A DNA stretch of 64,000 bases from Gammaproteobacteria bacterium (GTDB taxonomy: Bacteria; Pseudomonadota; Gammaproteobacteria; Xanthomonadales; SZUA-36), in assembly GCA_024277815.1 (NCBI GenBank), contig JAJRUM010000058.1:1-64000 (forward strand). Reading direction: 5' to 3'. The notes beneath the pieces were generated by a model. That model searched no databases, was not told where the DNA came from, and worked only from the letters and a program-made list of their open reading frames with translations. Positions within the stretch are counted from its first letter, which is position 1, and every line of letters begins with the position of its first letter. A program made the translations under genes and the position numbers. Below are positions 38,796-48,963 of the stretch, in pieces.

Positions 38796-39953
38796 TTATC
38801 GGTCTAACCAGGCGGCCGGGTCCAGTGCCTTGCCGTTTTTGCGGATTTCAAAATACAGCCCGGTACCGTTGCGGGGAGTGGTGCCCACCGTGCTGATAAC
38901 AGCACCGGGCTGTACCCAGTCTCCGACCTCGTGTAACAGGCTCTCATTGTTACTATACAGGCTCATAAAGCCGTCGCCATGGTCGATGATCATCAACAGA
39001 CCATAGCCGCGCAGCCAGTCGGAGAATGCCACCCGTCCATAGGCAATGTTATTCACCTCGCTGCCGGCAGCTGCACTGATCAGCCATCCCTGCCAGCGCA
39101 GCCCGGCGGACCGGGGCTGGCCATAAGCATGCTTGACGCGGCCCTTTAGCGGCAGTGGCAACTTACCCTTGAGGGCGCCCGGTCCGAGTTGTTTGCCCAG
39201 GTCTGCCGGAATGTCAGCCAGCACGTTTGAGAGTTTCTCCAACAAGGTTTCCAGGTCTCTTCTGTCCTGCTGTAATTCGGCGAGCAAGGCTTCCTGCGAG
39301 CCGATCAGGCTGGCCAGGCTGTCAACGATGGCCTGGCGTTCCCGGCGTTGCGACTTGATCTCGTCCAGCACCTGTTGCTGGTTCCTTTGAACCTCATCCA
39401 GGGCTGACAGTTCCGTGTTGATTTTCAGCTGCATCGCATCAAGGGTCTGCAGCACCTGCCGCAGCTCAAGAATTTGTCGCGCCTGCGAGCGGCTAAAATA
39501 GTCATAGTAGGCCAGTGTGCGGGAAAATGCCGCCGGACTGTCCTGGTTGAGAACCAGCTTCAGGCGGGATTCCCGGCCGAGGCGATAGGCCGCCATAATC
39601 TGGGCTGTGAGTGCTTCCTTGCGTTGGTCCAGGCTGTTCAGGTAGGACCGTTGCTCCGCATTTAACCGTGCCAGTTCACGTTTGTGGCCCTGGCGGGTTG
39701 CATCCAGCTCGCGCAGTGCCAGCGCGCTGGCCTGAATGTTAAGATCGGCCGCCTTGAGCAGTTGCTGCTCGCCGGTATACGACTGGCGTTTGTTTGCCAG
39801 GTTTTTTCGCAAGGCATCTATCTCGGTCTCCACGCGTTGCAGCCGGGAAGTGGCTTCAGCCCGGGTCAACCCCTCATCTGCCCGGGCTGCGAACCCACCG
39901 AACACAAGCCAACCGGCCAGGCCTGTCGTGATTAAAGTTTTGCAATGCACCAC
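38796..39953 (-). CDS. envC: Murein hydrolase activator EnvC-like (coiled coil plus LytM domain)
   Basis: Signal peptide, long coiled coil, degenerate LytM domain (AYGRVAFSDWLRGYGLLMIIDHGDGFMSLYSNNESLLHEVGDWVQPGAVISTVG). Confidence 0.9.
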   Translation of the reverse strand: MVHCKTLITTGLAGWLVFGGFAARADEGLTRAEATSRLQRVETEIDALRKNLANKRQSYTGEQQLLKAADLNIQASALALRELDATRQGHKRELARLNAEQRSYLNSLDQRKEALTAQIMAAYRLGRESRLKLVLNQDSPAAFSRTLAYYDYFSRSQARQILELRQVLQTLDAMQLKINTELSALDEVQRNQQQVLDEIKSQRRERQAIVDSLASLIGSQEALLAELQQDRRDLETLLEKLSNVLADIPADLGKQLGPGALKGKLPLPLKGRVKHAYGQPRSAGLRWQGWLISAAAGSEVNNIAYGRVAFSDWLRGYGLLMIIDHGDGFMSLYSNNESLLHEVGDWVQPGAVISTVGTTPRNGTGLYFEIRKNGKALDPAAWLDR

Positions 39954-39956
39954 CGG

Positions 39957-41525
39957 TTAATTCCGGGTCGTGGCGTTGCTGGCAACCTTCAGAAGTGAGT
40001 GGCCGGTCATTTGTGCCGGAGGCGTAATGCCGAGGAGGTAAAGCATGGTTGGCGCGATGTCTTTCAACGCACCACCACTCGCCACCTGCGCGCGGCGACC
40101 GTAGTACACCAGCGGCACCGGGTTGGTCGTATGTGCTGTGTGTTTCTGGCCGCTGCGGCTGTCTGTCATTTGTTCAACGTTGCCATGATCTGCTGTGACC
40201 AGCAACTCGCCGCCGGTCGACTGTATGGCATTGAAGACCACGCCCAGGCACTTATCGACGGCCGCCACGGCCGCGATAGCTGCTGTCAGGCTACCGGTAT
40301 GGCCAACCATGTCGGGATTGGCCACGTTACAGATAATGACATCAAATTTACCACCACGTATGGACTTGTCCAGCTCCTCCGAAAGCTTGCCAGCACTCAT
40401 CTGTGGCTGTAAATCATAGGTCGCCACATCCGGTGACGGCACCAGCAACCGTTGCTCAGCAGGGTAGGGCGACTCCTCCCCGCCGTTGAAGAAAAAGGTT
40501 ACGTGGGCATATTTTTCTGTTTCAGCAATACGCAGCTGTGCCAGGCCATTGTCGGCCAGGCATTCACCGAGCAGGCCTTCCAGCCGTTCCGGCGGGAAGG
40601 CAACGGCCGCCGGCAGACCCTGTAAATACCGGGTCATGCAGACGAACGCAGAAAGTTGTGGCTGGCTGCGCTGAAAGCCGGAAAAATCTGTTTGCACGAA
40701 CGCCTGGCTGATTTCGCGGGCGCGATCGGAACGGAAGTTAATAAAGATGATGGCGTCATTGGTGCTGACACCTGTGTAGTCATCAATGACCGTCGGGCTG
40801 ACGAATTCATCATCCTCACCCCGCTCATAGGCACTCTGCAGTGCGCTCTCTGCCGTTGTGCTGCTGTATGCTCCCCGGCCGTTGGCCAGTGCTTGCCAGG
40901 CCTTTTCTACCCGCTCCCAGCGCTGATCCCGATCCATGGCGTAGTAGCGGCCACAGACTACTCCATAAGCAGCATTGTCATAAGAATCGAGGCACGCCTG
41001 CATGTTGTCGATGGAAGGGCCTGCACTGCGGGGCGGTGTATCGCGTCCATCCAGAAAGGCGTGGACCCTGATGTTATGGGCGCCCTGTTCAACTGCCATG
41101 CGCACCACGGCCAGGAAGTGATCTTCGTGGGAGTGGACGCCACCGGGAGACAGCAGGCCCATGATGTGCAAGGTGGAAGCGTTATCGCGACTGGCATCGA
41201 TGGCTTTGCGCAGTGCGGCATTGTCTTCCAGGCTGCCATCTTCAACCGCCTTGCTGATACGGGTGTAGTCCTGGTACACCACGCGCCCGGCGCCAATATT
41301 CATGTGCCCGACTTCTGAATTACCCATCTGGCCGGCTGGCAGGCCGACCGATTCGCCGGAGGTTTCAATGGTGGTATGACAACCTATGTCGTTGAGCAGG
41401 TCCCAGCACGGTGTGTCAGCCAGGCTGATGGCGTTGTCAGGCGCGTCCTCTCTTGCGCCCCAGCCATCCAGTATCATGAGTACCAGCGGACCGGTCATTG
41501 GTATTTGTTTTTTACTGCTGATCAT
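39957..41525 (-). CDS. gpmI: 2,3-bisphosphoglycerate-independent phosphoglycerate mutase
   Basis: LMILDGWGAREDAPDNAI, GNSEVGHMNIGAGRVVYQDYTRI, HAFLDGRDTPPRSA, VTADHGNVEQM; start at MISSK. Confidence 0.96.
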   Translation of the reverse strand: MISSKKQIPMTGPLVLMILDGWGAREDAPDNAISLADTPCWDLLNDIGCHTTIETSGESVGLPAGQMGNSEVGHMNIGAGRVVYQDYTRISKAVEDGSLEDNAALRKAIDASRDNASTLHIMGLLSPGGVHSHEDHFLAVVRMAVEQGAHNIRVHAFLDGRDTPPRSAGPSIDNMQACLDSYDNAAYGVVCGRYYAMDRDQRWERVEKAWQALANGRGAYSSTTAESALQSAYERGEDDEFVSPTVIDDYTGVSTNDAIIFINFRSDRAREISQAFVQTDFSGFQRSQPQLSAFVCMTRYLQGLPAAVAFPPERLEGLLGECLADNGLAQLRIAETEKYAHVTFFFNGGEESPYPAEQRLLVPSPDVATYDLQPQMSAGKLSEELDKSIRGGKFDVIICNVANPDMVGHTGSLTAAIAAVAAVDKCLGVVFNAIQSTGGELLVTADHGNVEQMTDSRSGQKHTAHTTNPVPLVYYGRRAQVASGGALKDIAPTMLYLLGITPPAQMTGHSLLKVASNATTRN

Positions 41526-41715
41526 GCAACACCCATATATTTTTGCCTGGTACCTTGCAAATTCAAACCTGTGCCACCACATGACAGGGGCGCGCCGGCG
41601 GCTTATTTGACGGTGGTGAGAAAATTAAATTCGCACCGGCATGATGGTAGATATATTATTTCACATCAACCGCTTTGTCGCTTTGATTGCTTGAAATTTG
41701 CCAGGAGTACCAACC

Positions 41716-42141
41716 TTGGAACAATTGATTGAATTTGCAGGTAACCACGGACCCCTGTTCGCCGGGTTTGCCGTTGTGTTGCTGTTGATAGTCTGGACGG
41801 AGATCGCCCGCTTTACACGTGGTTACCAGGAACTCACACCGGCGCAGGCGGTGCAAAAAATGAACCAGGCGGAAACGGTCGTGCTGGATATCTCTTCATC
41901 AGGAGACTTCTCCAAGGGCCATCTCAGCGGTGCTATCAATATTGGCCTGTCCCGGATCAGTGATTCCGACCCGGAAGTCAGCAAGATAAAAAGCAGCCCA
42001 TTGCTGGTGGTGTGCAAAAATGGCAATACGGCTCACCAGGCGGCAGCCCGGCTGGTCAAACTTGGCGCTACAGACGTGGCGGTCCTCAAAGGCGGGATCA
42101 CCCAGTGGCAGTCAGACCAGTTTCCGCTGGCTTCCAATTAA
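41716..42141 (+). CDS. Rhodanese-like domain protein with N-terminal TM
   Basis: N-terminal TM, FSKGHLSGAINIGLSRI, active-site loop VVCKNGNTA; TTG start 8 nt after SD aggag. Confidence 0.85.
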   Translation: MEQLIEFAGNHGPLFAGFAVVLLLIVWTEIARFTRGYQELTPAQAVQKMNQAETVVLDISSSGDFSKGHLSGAINIGLSRISDSDPEVSKIKSSPLLVVCKNGNTAHQAAARLVKLGATDVAVLKGGITQWQSDQFPLASN

Positions 42142-42243
42142 TCAGTAATCTGGTCTTTCAGATAGCGTAATGAGATAATTTTCCTTCGCTGCCCGTGAAA
42201 TAACGGGCGACGGCAACATTCAGACTTAAAGAGAACCACGATC

Positions 42244-42750
42244 ATGGCAGAAGAACAGACTCCGGAAGCCGCTACAGAAGAGCAGCAGGCAGCACAATTT
42301 CAGCTCCAGAAACTTTATATGAAAGATGTTTCTTTCGAGCTACCTAACGCACCGCAGATTTTTCAGGACGATGGGCAGGTTGAGATAAAAATGAACCTTG
42401 CCCAGCGCGTGGATCAGCTTGCAGATGGCGTTCATGAGGTGGTTTTGACCGTCACGGTTACCGCTAACCTTGGTGAGAAAACGGCCTACCTGGCTGAAGT
42501 TCAGCAGGCTGGAATTTTCGCAATTTCCGGCTTGAATGAACAGGCAACGCACGCCGCGGTCAATACGCTTTGCCCGCATACACTGTTCCCGTATGCACGC
42601 CGCGCCATCACTGACCTGGTGGCCGATGGTGGTTTCCCGCCGCTGGTGCTGCAACCGATCAACTTTGATCAGATCTATACCCAGCGTATGCAGGAAGCAC
42701 AGGCACAGACCAACGGTGCAGGAGAGATGGAAGTTCAGGGTAACGCCTGA
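42244..42750 (+). CDS. secB: Protein-export chaperone SecB
   Basis: FQLQKLYMKDVSFELPNAPQIF, LCPHTLFPYARRAITDLVADGGFPPLVLQPINFDQIY. Confidence 0.97.
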   Translation: MAEEQTPEAATEEQQAAQFQLQKLYMKDVSFELPNAPQIFQDDGQVEIKMNLAQRVDQLADGVHEVVLTVTVTANLGEKTAYLAEVQQAGIFAISGLNEQATHAAVNTLCPHTLFPYARRAITDLVADGGFPPLVLQPINFDQIYTQRMQEAQAQTNGAGEMEVQGNA

Positions 42751-42758
42751 TTCCCCCG

Positions 42759-43769
42759 GTGGCTGATGCGCCCGTCATCGCTGTGCTGGGGGCAGGTTCC
42801 TGGGGAACCGCCCTGGCGCTGCAACTGGATCGCAGCGGTTCCCACAGTATTCTGTGGGGCCGTGACGCGGAATATATCGCGCAGATCCGTTCCAGTCGAT
42901 GCAACCGTCGCTATTTACCGGACATTGACCTGCCGGCATCCATTCAACTGGAGGCCGATATTGGTACGGCGGTTCAGGCAGCAGACCATGTGCTGCTGGC
43001 CACGCCGAGTTACGCTTTTGCAGCAACGATTGAAACCATTCGCAGCACACTGGTGCCCGGCCAGGGTGTAGCCTGGGCCTGCAAAGGCTTCGAGCTGGGC
43101 AGTGGCCGTTTATTGCACCAGGTGGCGACTGAACTGCTGCCGGCGGGTACGCCGCAGGCTATCGTCACCGGACCCTCATTTGCTATCGAAGTTGCCCGGG
43201 ACCTGCCCACCGCAGTGACCGTCGCAGGCACCGATATGCAGTTTACCCGGACCCTGGCCGCAGCCTTGCACGGTGGGCGTTTTCGCGCCTATACCTGCGA
43301 TGACATGGTGGGTGCCGAGCTGGGTGGGGCAGCCAAGAACGTGATGGCTGTTGCGACGGGTATCTGTGACGGCATGAAGTTGGGCGACAATGCCCGTGCT
43401 GCGCTGATTACCCGGGGGCTGGCGGAAATGATGCGCCTCGGTGCAGCCTTGCAGGCAAAGCCTGAAACCCTGATGGGACTGGCGGGAGCGGGTGACCTTA
43501 TACTGACCTGCACCGGTGATCTGTCACGCAACCGGCAGTTGGGGCTGTTACTCGGCCAGGGTGCAAGCGTGCAGCAGGCACTGGAAGAAATTGGCCAGGT
43601 GGTTGAAGGCGTTAACAGCGCCGCCGAAGTACAGCGCCTGGCAGCGCAGCATGGTATCAATATGCCAATTTCCGAACAGGTAAACGGCATCATCCACAAA
43701 CATTGGAGCCCGGTCGAGGGCGTCGCCCGCTTAATGGCCAGAGAGCAGAAAGCGGAACATATCAGCTGA
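42759..43769 (+). CDS. gpsA: Glycerol-3-phosphate dehydrogenase [NAD(P)+]
   Basis: VLGAGSWGTALALQL, KGFELGSGRLLHQ, GPSFAIEVARDLPTAVTVA, ELGGAAKNVMAVATGICDGMKLGDNARAALITRGLAEM. Confidence 0.96.
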   Translation: MADAPVIAVLGAGSWGTALALQLDRSGSHSILWGRDAEYIAQIRSSRCNRRYLPDIDLPASIQLEADIGTAVQAADHVLLATPSYAFAATIETIRSTLVPGQGVAWACKGFELGSGRLLHQVATELLPAGTPQAIVTGPSFAIEVARDLPTAVTVAGTDMQFTRTLAAALHGGRFRAYTCDDMVGAELGGAAKNVMAVATGICDGMKLGDNARAALITRGLAEMMRLGAALQAKPETLMGLAGAGDLILTCTGDLSRNRQLGLLLGQGASVQQALEEIGQVVEGVNSAAEVQRLAAQHGINMPISEQVNGIIHKHWSPVEGVARLMAREQKAEHIS

Positions 43770-43777
43770 CGGGTATT

Positions 43778-44239
43778 TCAGCGGTTACGGGGGAACCCCA
43801 GTTGCCGCAAGGCTTCATATAATCCTATCGCCACGGTATTCGACAGATTCAGGCTGCGGGAGTCGTCTGCCATCGGCAGGCGCAGGCAATATTCGTCGCC
43901 AGCCTCGGTTAGTACCCCGGTGGGCAGTCCGCGGGTTTCCGGCCCGAACAGCAGGCCGTCGCCCGTCTGAAAGTCTGCCTGGTCGTAACGCCGTTGCCCG
44001 CGCGTGCTGAAAGCCCAGATTCGCATCTCCGGAAACTTCGACCTGAACGCATTCCAGCTGACATGCTGCTGTACACAGGCCATCGCCGCGTAGTCCAGTC
44101 CGGCACGCTTCACCCGGCTGTGATCCAGTTGGAACCCAAGTGGCCCAACCAGGTGAAGACTGGCACCGGTATTGGCGCACAGCCGGATAATATTGCCCGT
44201 GTTAGGTGGGATCTCCGGCTGGTAGAGGATGATGTGCAA
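43778..44239 (-). CDS. trmL: tRNA (cytidine(34)-2'-O)-methyltransferase
   Basis: SPOUT family: MHIILYQPEIPPNTGNIIRLCANTGASLHLVGPLGF, LLFGPETRGLP, LRLPMADDSRSLNLSNTVAIGLYEALRQLGF. Confidence 0.95.
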   Translation of the reverse strand: MHIILYQPEIPPNTGNIIRLCANTGASLHLVGPLGFQLDHSRVKRAGLDYAAMACVQQHVSWNAFRSKFPEMRIWAFSTRGQRRYDQADFQTGDGLLFGPETRGLPTGVLTEAGDEYCLRLPMADDSRSLNLSNTVAIGLYEALRQLGFPRNR

Positions 44240-44513
44240 GTTCAGTCTTCAGCGCATGCTGCGAAGTAAAAAACGGGCTTTAAATAGCGTTTCATTGGTG
44301 AATCTCCATATTTTTTAAATTTTGCGACAAAGCGAAAGCCTGAGTTACCAACGCTTGTGTGCCTCTCTTACAGGACGCCGAGCCGATGAAAAACGTCGCA
44401 GGTTTTGTAAGCGTATGAATTAGCGAAAATATTGGTGAAGTATAGCTGAATACCCTACTTGTTGATCCACATTTGACAGTCTTGGTTCCGGTCGGTATCG
44501 TTGAGCACCGAAA

Positions 44514-44561
44514 ACACAAGATATTGTGTTTCGAGAGCGGGGGAGGCACAATAACTTGTGT
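44514..44561. promoter_or_regulatory. Tandem NrdR-box pair upstream of nrdJa; the second box abuts a TATAAT -10 element (44563-44568)
   Basis: Box 1 acacaagatattgtgt (44514-44529), box 2 gcacaataacttgtgt (44546-44561), start-to-start 32 bp; hand comparison to acaCwAtATaTwGtgT gives 15/16 and 13/16. Confidence 0.8.
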
Positions 44562-44601
44562 CTATAATCAAATAAAACCAAAAGATTATGCAGGATAATT
44601 C

Positions 44602-46749
44602 ATGAGCAGTGTTCGGGTTGAGGCCATAAGCACTGATATTCAAGCAGTTCCTTTCCAGGAAGCATCGCTCGATATCTGGGACAAAAAATACCGACTCAAG
44701 TCAAAACTTGGTGAAAATATTGACGCCGATATTGATGACACCTACAAAAGAGTTGCGCGTGCAATTTCCAGGGTTGAAAAAACCCGCGAACTGCGCGAGC
44801 AATGGTATGAGTCATTTCTGTGGGCGCTGCGTCGTGGGGCCATACCTGCCGGCAGAATAACCTCCAATGCTGGCGCGCGTGAGCACAAGCCAGCTACCTC
44901 AACCATCAATTGTACGGTTTCAGGAACCATCAAGGACTCCATGAATGGTATTCTTGATAAAGTTCATGAGGCCGGACTGACACTGAAGGCTGGTTGCGGA
45001 ATAGGTTATGAGTTTTCCACGCTGCGTCCCAAAGGTGCCTATGTATCGGGTGCCGGGGCTTATACTTCCGGCCCGCTGAGCTTCATGGATATCTATGACA
45101 AGATGTGCTTCACCGTGTCTTCGGCCGGTGGGCGCAGGGGTGCCCAGATGGCAACCTTTGAGATCGGCCACCCGGATGCCATGGAATTCATCCGCGCCAA
45201 GCGTGAAGATGGCCGCTTGCGGCAGTTTAACTGCTCGCTGTTGATCACCGATGAGTTTATGCAGGCAGTGGCCGCTGATGAGGACTGGTCGTTGGCTTTT
45301 CCCATTACACCGCAGGAAGTGATAGAGCTGGATATCGATGATCCCGACCAGGTTCTGTGGCGTGAATGGCCGCTGGTAGATGATTATGTTACCCGGGAAG
45401 ACGGCCTGGTGGCCTGCAAGGTCTACAAAAAAGTACCGGCACGCCGTATGTGGGACATGATCATGTCATCCACTTACGATTTTGCCGAACCGGGCTTTAT
45501 CCTGATCGACCGCATCAATGAAATGAATAACAACTGGTTCTGCGAGAATATCCGCGCAACCAACCCCTGTGGTGAGCAACCTTTGCCACCTTATGGTGCC
45601 TGTTTGCTGGGTTCAATTAACCTGACCCGGTTTGTTGACCAGCCCTTTACAGATGGCGCGGCGTTTAATTGGGAAGCATACCGGAAAGTCGTGAAGGTAT
45701 TTACCCGCATGCTGGATAATGTCGTTGAAATCAATGGCCTGCCTCTTGGTAAGCAGCGTGACGAGATCGCGCGTAAGCGCCGTCACGGCATGGGTTTTTT
45801 GGGCCTGGGCTCAACGCTGACTTTGCTGGGCATGAGATACGGCGACGAAAAGTCACTGGAGTTCACAGAGAAGGTAGCCCGTGAAATGGCTGTTGCCGGC
45901 TGGCAGGAAGGGCTGGAACTGAGCCGCGAAAAGGGGCCGGCACCGATCATGGAAGAAGAGTTTGAAGTGACTGCTGCCATGTTGCGTAAGCGACCGGAAA
46001 TGGCGGCTGACGGTTTCAATGTCGGGGATCCCGTGTGTGGGTCTGTATTGCATACCAGGTACAGCCGATATATGCAGCAAATTGCCGAGATAGAGCCTGA
46101 ACTGGTTGCGGCGCTGACCGAAGAAGGTGCCCGCTTTACCCATCATACTTCCATCGCCCCCACCGGGACGATATCACTGTCGCTGGCAAACAATGCATCC
46201 AATGGGATTGAGCCAAGCTTCGCCCATCACTATAGCCGCAATGTGATCAGGGAAGGCAAGAAGAGTAAGGAAAAGGTTGAAGTATTCAGCTTTGAATTGC
46301 TGGCTTATCGGGAGTTGGTGAATCCGGGTGCGATGCCGGATTCCAGTGATGAAAGTACAAAATTGCCGGATCAGTTCATCGCAGCCGATGAAGTTTCTCC
46401 GACGCAGCATGTTGATATCCAGGCCGCCGCGCAGAAGTGGATTGATTCATCTATTTCCAAGACGGCCAATGTGCCGACTGACTATCCATACGAAGATTTT
46501 AAAGAGGTCTATACTTATGCTCACGGCAAAGGTTTAAAAGGCTGCACGACTTTCCGTTTCAACCCGGAGGTTTTCCAGGGCGTACTGGTCAAGGAGGAAG
46601 ACCTGGCAAACACCACTTACCGCTTTGTATTGGAAGACGGCGAAGTGGTTGAAGTGAAGGGTAATGAAGAAATCGAATACGATGGTGAGGTACACTCTGC
46701 TGCCAACCTGTTTGATGCCCTTAAAGAGGGCTATTACGGAAAATTCTAG
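44602..46749 (+). CDS. nrdJa: Adenosylcobalamin-dependent (class II) ribonucleotide reductase, large part
   Basis: NCTVSGTIKDSMNGIL, GCGIGYEFSTLRPKGAYVSGAGAYTSGPLSFMDIYD, FCENIRATNPCGEQPLPPYGACLLGSINLTRFV, HHTSIAPTGTISLSLANNASNGIEPSFA; 715 aa, followed by a separate C-terminal gene. Confidence 0.95.
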   Translation: MSSVRVEAISTDIQAVPFQEASLDIWDKKYRLKSKLGENIDADIDDTYKRVARAISRVEKTRELREQWYESFLWALRRGAIPAGRITSNAGAREHKPATSTINCTVSGTIKDSMNGILDKVHEAGLTLKAGCGIGYEFSTLRPKGAYVSGAGAYTSGPLSFMDIYDKMCFTVSSAGGRRGAQMATFEIGHPDAMEFIRAKREDGRLRQFNCSLLITDEFMQAVAADEDWSLAFPITPQEVIELDIDDPDQVLWREWPLVDDYVTREDGLVACKVYKKVPARRMWDMIMSSTYDFAEPGFILIDRINEMNNNWFCENIRATNPCGEQPLPPYGACLLGSINLTRFVDQPFTDGAAFNWEAYRKVVKVFTRMLDNVVEINGLPLGKQRDEIARKRRHGMGFLGLGSTLTLLGMRYGDEKSLEFTEKVAREMAVAGWQEGLELSREKGPAPIMEEEFEVTAAMLRKRPEMAADGFNVGDPVCGSVLHTRYSRYMQQIAEIEPELVAALTEEGARFTHHTSIAPTGTISLSLANNASNGIEPSFAHHYSRNVIREGKKSKEKVEVFSFELLAYRELVNPGAMPDSSDESTKLPDQFIAADEVSPTQHVDIQAAAQKWIDSSISKTANVPTDYPYEDFKEVYTYAHGKGLKGCTTFRFNPEVFQGVLVKEEDLANTTYRFVLEDGEVVEVKGNEEIEYDGEVHSAANLFDALKEGYYGKF

Positions 46750-46763
46750 GTAGATTACAGACC

Positions 46764-47483
46764 ATGACTATTAAAATAACCAAGAATATTGCCGGTTACG
46801 AAGTCGTTCGACCGGAAGAAGAACTGGCAGCCAAAGAGGCGGCCCTGGAAGCACGTAAGACACGTGGCAGAGCCAAGGTGATTCGCATGACCGAGAAGGT
46901 TTTGCGACCGGAAGGCATGGAGGCACTGGAGGGGTCCACCTACAAAATCAAGACACCTCTGGATGATCATGCGATGTATGTGACCATCAATGACATCATA
47001 CTCAATCTGGGTACCGAACATGAACAGCGCAGGCCGTTTGAAATATTCATAAATTCAAAAAACATGGATCATTTTCAATGGATTGTGGCGTTGACGCGGC
47101 TGATGTCAGCCGTCTTCCGCAAGGGTGGGGATGTGACCTTCCTGCCCGAAGAGTTGCAGGCCGTATTTGATCCAAAGGGTGGTTATTTCAAGCCCGGCGG
47201 TAAATTCATGCCATCCATTGTTGCCGAGATTGGTGCGGTTATAGAGCACCATTTACAAAAGATCGGCCTGATGGAAAAAGAGACCCTGTCGGAACAGCAG
47301 CAACTGATTCTGGACCAAAAACGCGCTGAAGTAGATGCGCAAAAGACAGCCACGGAGTCAGCCGAAGAGGACGCCGAATACCCGGCCTCAGCCACTTTAT
47401 GCAATAAGTGCAATACCAAGGCCGTGGTCGTGATGGACAATTGTGCGACCTGCCTGTCGTGTGGCTATTCCAAGTGCGGGTAA
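46764..47483 (+). CDS. nrdJb: Class II ribonucleotide reductase C-terminal subunit (NrdJb-like)
   Basis: Immediately downstream of nrdJa; FEIFINSKNMDHFQWIVALTRLMSAVFRKGGD; Cys-rich C-terminus CNKCNTKAVVVMDNCATCLSCGYSKCG. Confidence 0.88.
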   Translation: MTIKITKNIAGYEVVRPEEELAAKEAALEARKTRGRAKVIRMTEKVLRPEGMEALEGSTYKIKTPLDDHAMYVTINDIILNLGTEHEQRRPFEIFINSKNMDHFQWIVALTRLMSAVFRKGGDVTFLPEELQAVFDPKGGYFKPGGKFMPSIVAEIGAVIEHHLQKIGLMEKETLSEQQQLILDQKRAEVDAQKTATESAEEDAEYPASATLCNKCNTKAVVVMDNCATCLSCGYSKCG

Positions 47484-47621
47484 AAGTTTCAGTGGTTACC
47501 GTCAGCTGATATATCCGCCAGGCCCGGACGGACTTTCCCGGTCGGCCTGCCAATTTACAAGATTATATTTTCATTGGCTGAATAGGCCACCCATCCCCGT
47601 TTTCACTGCTATAGTGGGTAT

Positions 47622-48929
47622 ATGTTGTTACCTCAGGAACTAATACGAGCGAAGCGCAACGGTCAGATATTGACGGCAAGCGCGCTCCAGGACTTTGTCA
47701 ATGGCGTTGCCAGCGGACAGGTCAGTGATGCCCAGGTGGGGGCCTTTGCCATGGCTGTGCACTGCCAGGGAATGAGTATGGCCGAACAGTCGGTTTTCAC
47801 GCTGGCGATGCGTGACTCCGGTCACTGCCTCAGTTGGCCGGGACTCGATGGGCCGGTGCTGGACAAACATTCAACCGGTGGTGTCGGCGACCTGATAAGC
47901 CTGGTGCTGGCTCCCATGCTGGCCGCCTGTGGAGCCTATATACCAATGATTTCAGGTCGGGGCCTGGGGCATACCGGTGGCACGCTGGATAAGCTGGAAA
48001 GCATCCCCGGTTTCAATGTCTACCCAAGCCCGGAGTTGTTTAGCCAGACGGTCCGTGAAACAGGCTTGGGCATGACCGGCCAGGGCAAAGACCTGGCACC
48101 GGCAGACGGCCGGATTTATGCAATTCGGGATGTCACCGCAACTGTGGATTCAATACCCCTGATCGTTGCGTCGATCCTTTCAAAGAAGCTTGCCGAGGGC
48201 CTGGATGGCCTGGTGCTGGATATCAAAACGGGTAATGGCGCCTTTATGGTTGAGCGCAATGCCGCCAGGGATCTGGCGGTCAACCTGGTGGAAGTTGCTG
48301 AGTTAGCCGGATTGCCTTGCCGGGCGATTATCACCGATATGAATCAACCCCTGGCCAACAGCGCCGGCAATGCCCTGGAAATATTTGAAGCCATCGGCTT
48401 TCTGAAGGCGGATTACCAGCACCCGAGACTGCATGAGGTGGCGCTGTCCCTGTGTGCTGAACTGATGTTGCTGGGCGGTCTCGCTGACAAGCCCAAACCG
48501 GCGCGGTTGCAACTACAGGCTGTGTTGGACGATGGCACGGCGGCCGAGCATTTTGCGCGCATGGTGGCACTGCAGGGTGGCCCGGCAGACTTACTGGACA
48601 GGCCGGACAAGTACCTTGATAAGGCCCCGGTTGTCCGGCCTTACGAGTCGCCGGCCAGTGGTTGCATCGAATACATTGATACCCGGATGGTTGGGCTCTG
48701 CGTTGTACAGTTGGGTGGTGGCCGGCATAGTGTCGAAGACCTGATAGACCACCGCGTGGGGTTGTCCGGGCTCTGCCACGTGGGTGACCAGGTGCAGCAG
48801 GGGATGCCGTTGGCGATCATCCATGCAGCAGATGAAACGGCCTGGCAGGCGGCAACCAAAGGCCTGGATGCCGCGATCAGGGTTGGCCGGGATACAGATA
48901 CGCTGCCGGCGGTATACGAATATTATTAG
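47622..48929 (+). CDS. deoA: Thymidine phosphorylase
   Basis: LLPQELIRAKRNGQILTASALQDFVNG, DKHSTGGVGDLISLVLAPMLAACGAYIPMISGRGLGHTGGTLDKLESIPGF. Confidence 0.96.
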   Translation: MLLPQELIRAKRNGQILTASALQDFVNGVASGQVSDAQVGAFAMAVHCQGMSMAEQSVFTLAMRDSGHCLSWPGLDGPVLDKHSTGGVGDLISLVLAPMLAACGAYIPMISGRGLGHTGGTLDKLESIPGFNVYPSPELFSQTVRETGLGMTGQGKDLAPADGRIYAIRDVTATVDSIPLIVASILSKKLAEGLDGLVLDIKTGNGAFMVERNAARDLAVNLVEVAELAGLPCRAIITDMNQPLANSAGNALEIFEAIGFLKADYQHPRLHEVALSLCAELMLLGGLADKPKPARLQLQAVLDDGTAAEHFARMVALQGGPADLLDRPDKYLDKAPVVRPYESPASGCIEYIDTRMVGLCVVQLGGGRHSVEDLIDHRVGLSGLCHVGDQVQQGMPLAIIHAADETAWQAATKGLDAAIRVGRDTDTLPAVYEYY

Positions 48930-48963
48930 GCTCTGACAGGCACCAGAAATCCGAGGAAAAAGC

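Noticed and set aside
44240-44601. Cobalamin riboswitch upstream of the B12-dependent nrdJ
   Set aside because: No recognisable B12-box sequence seen in the leader; the NrdR boxes and -10 account for the conserved-looking structure
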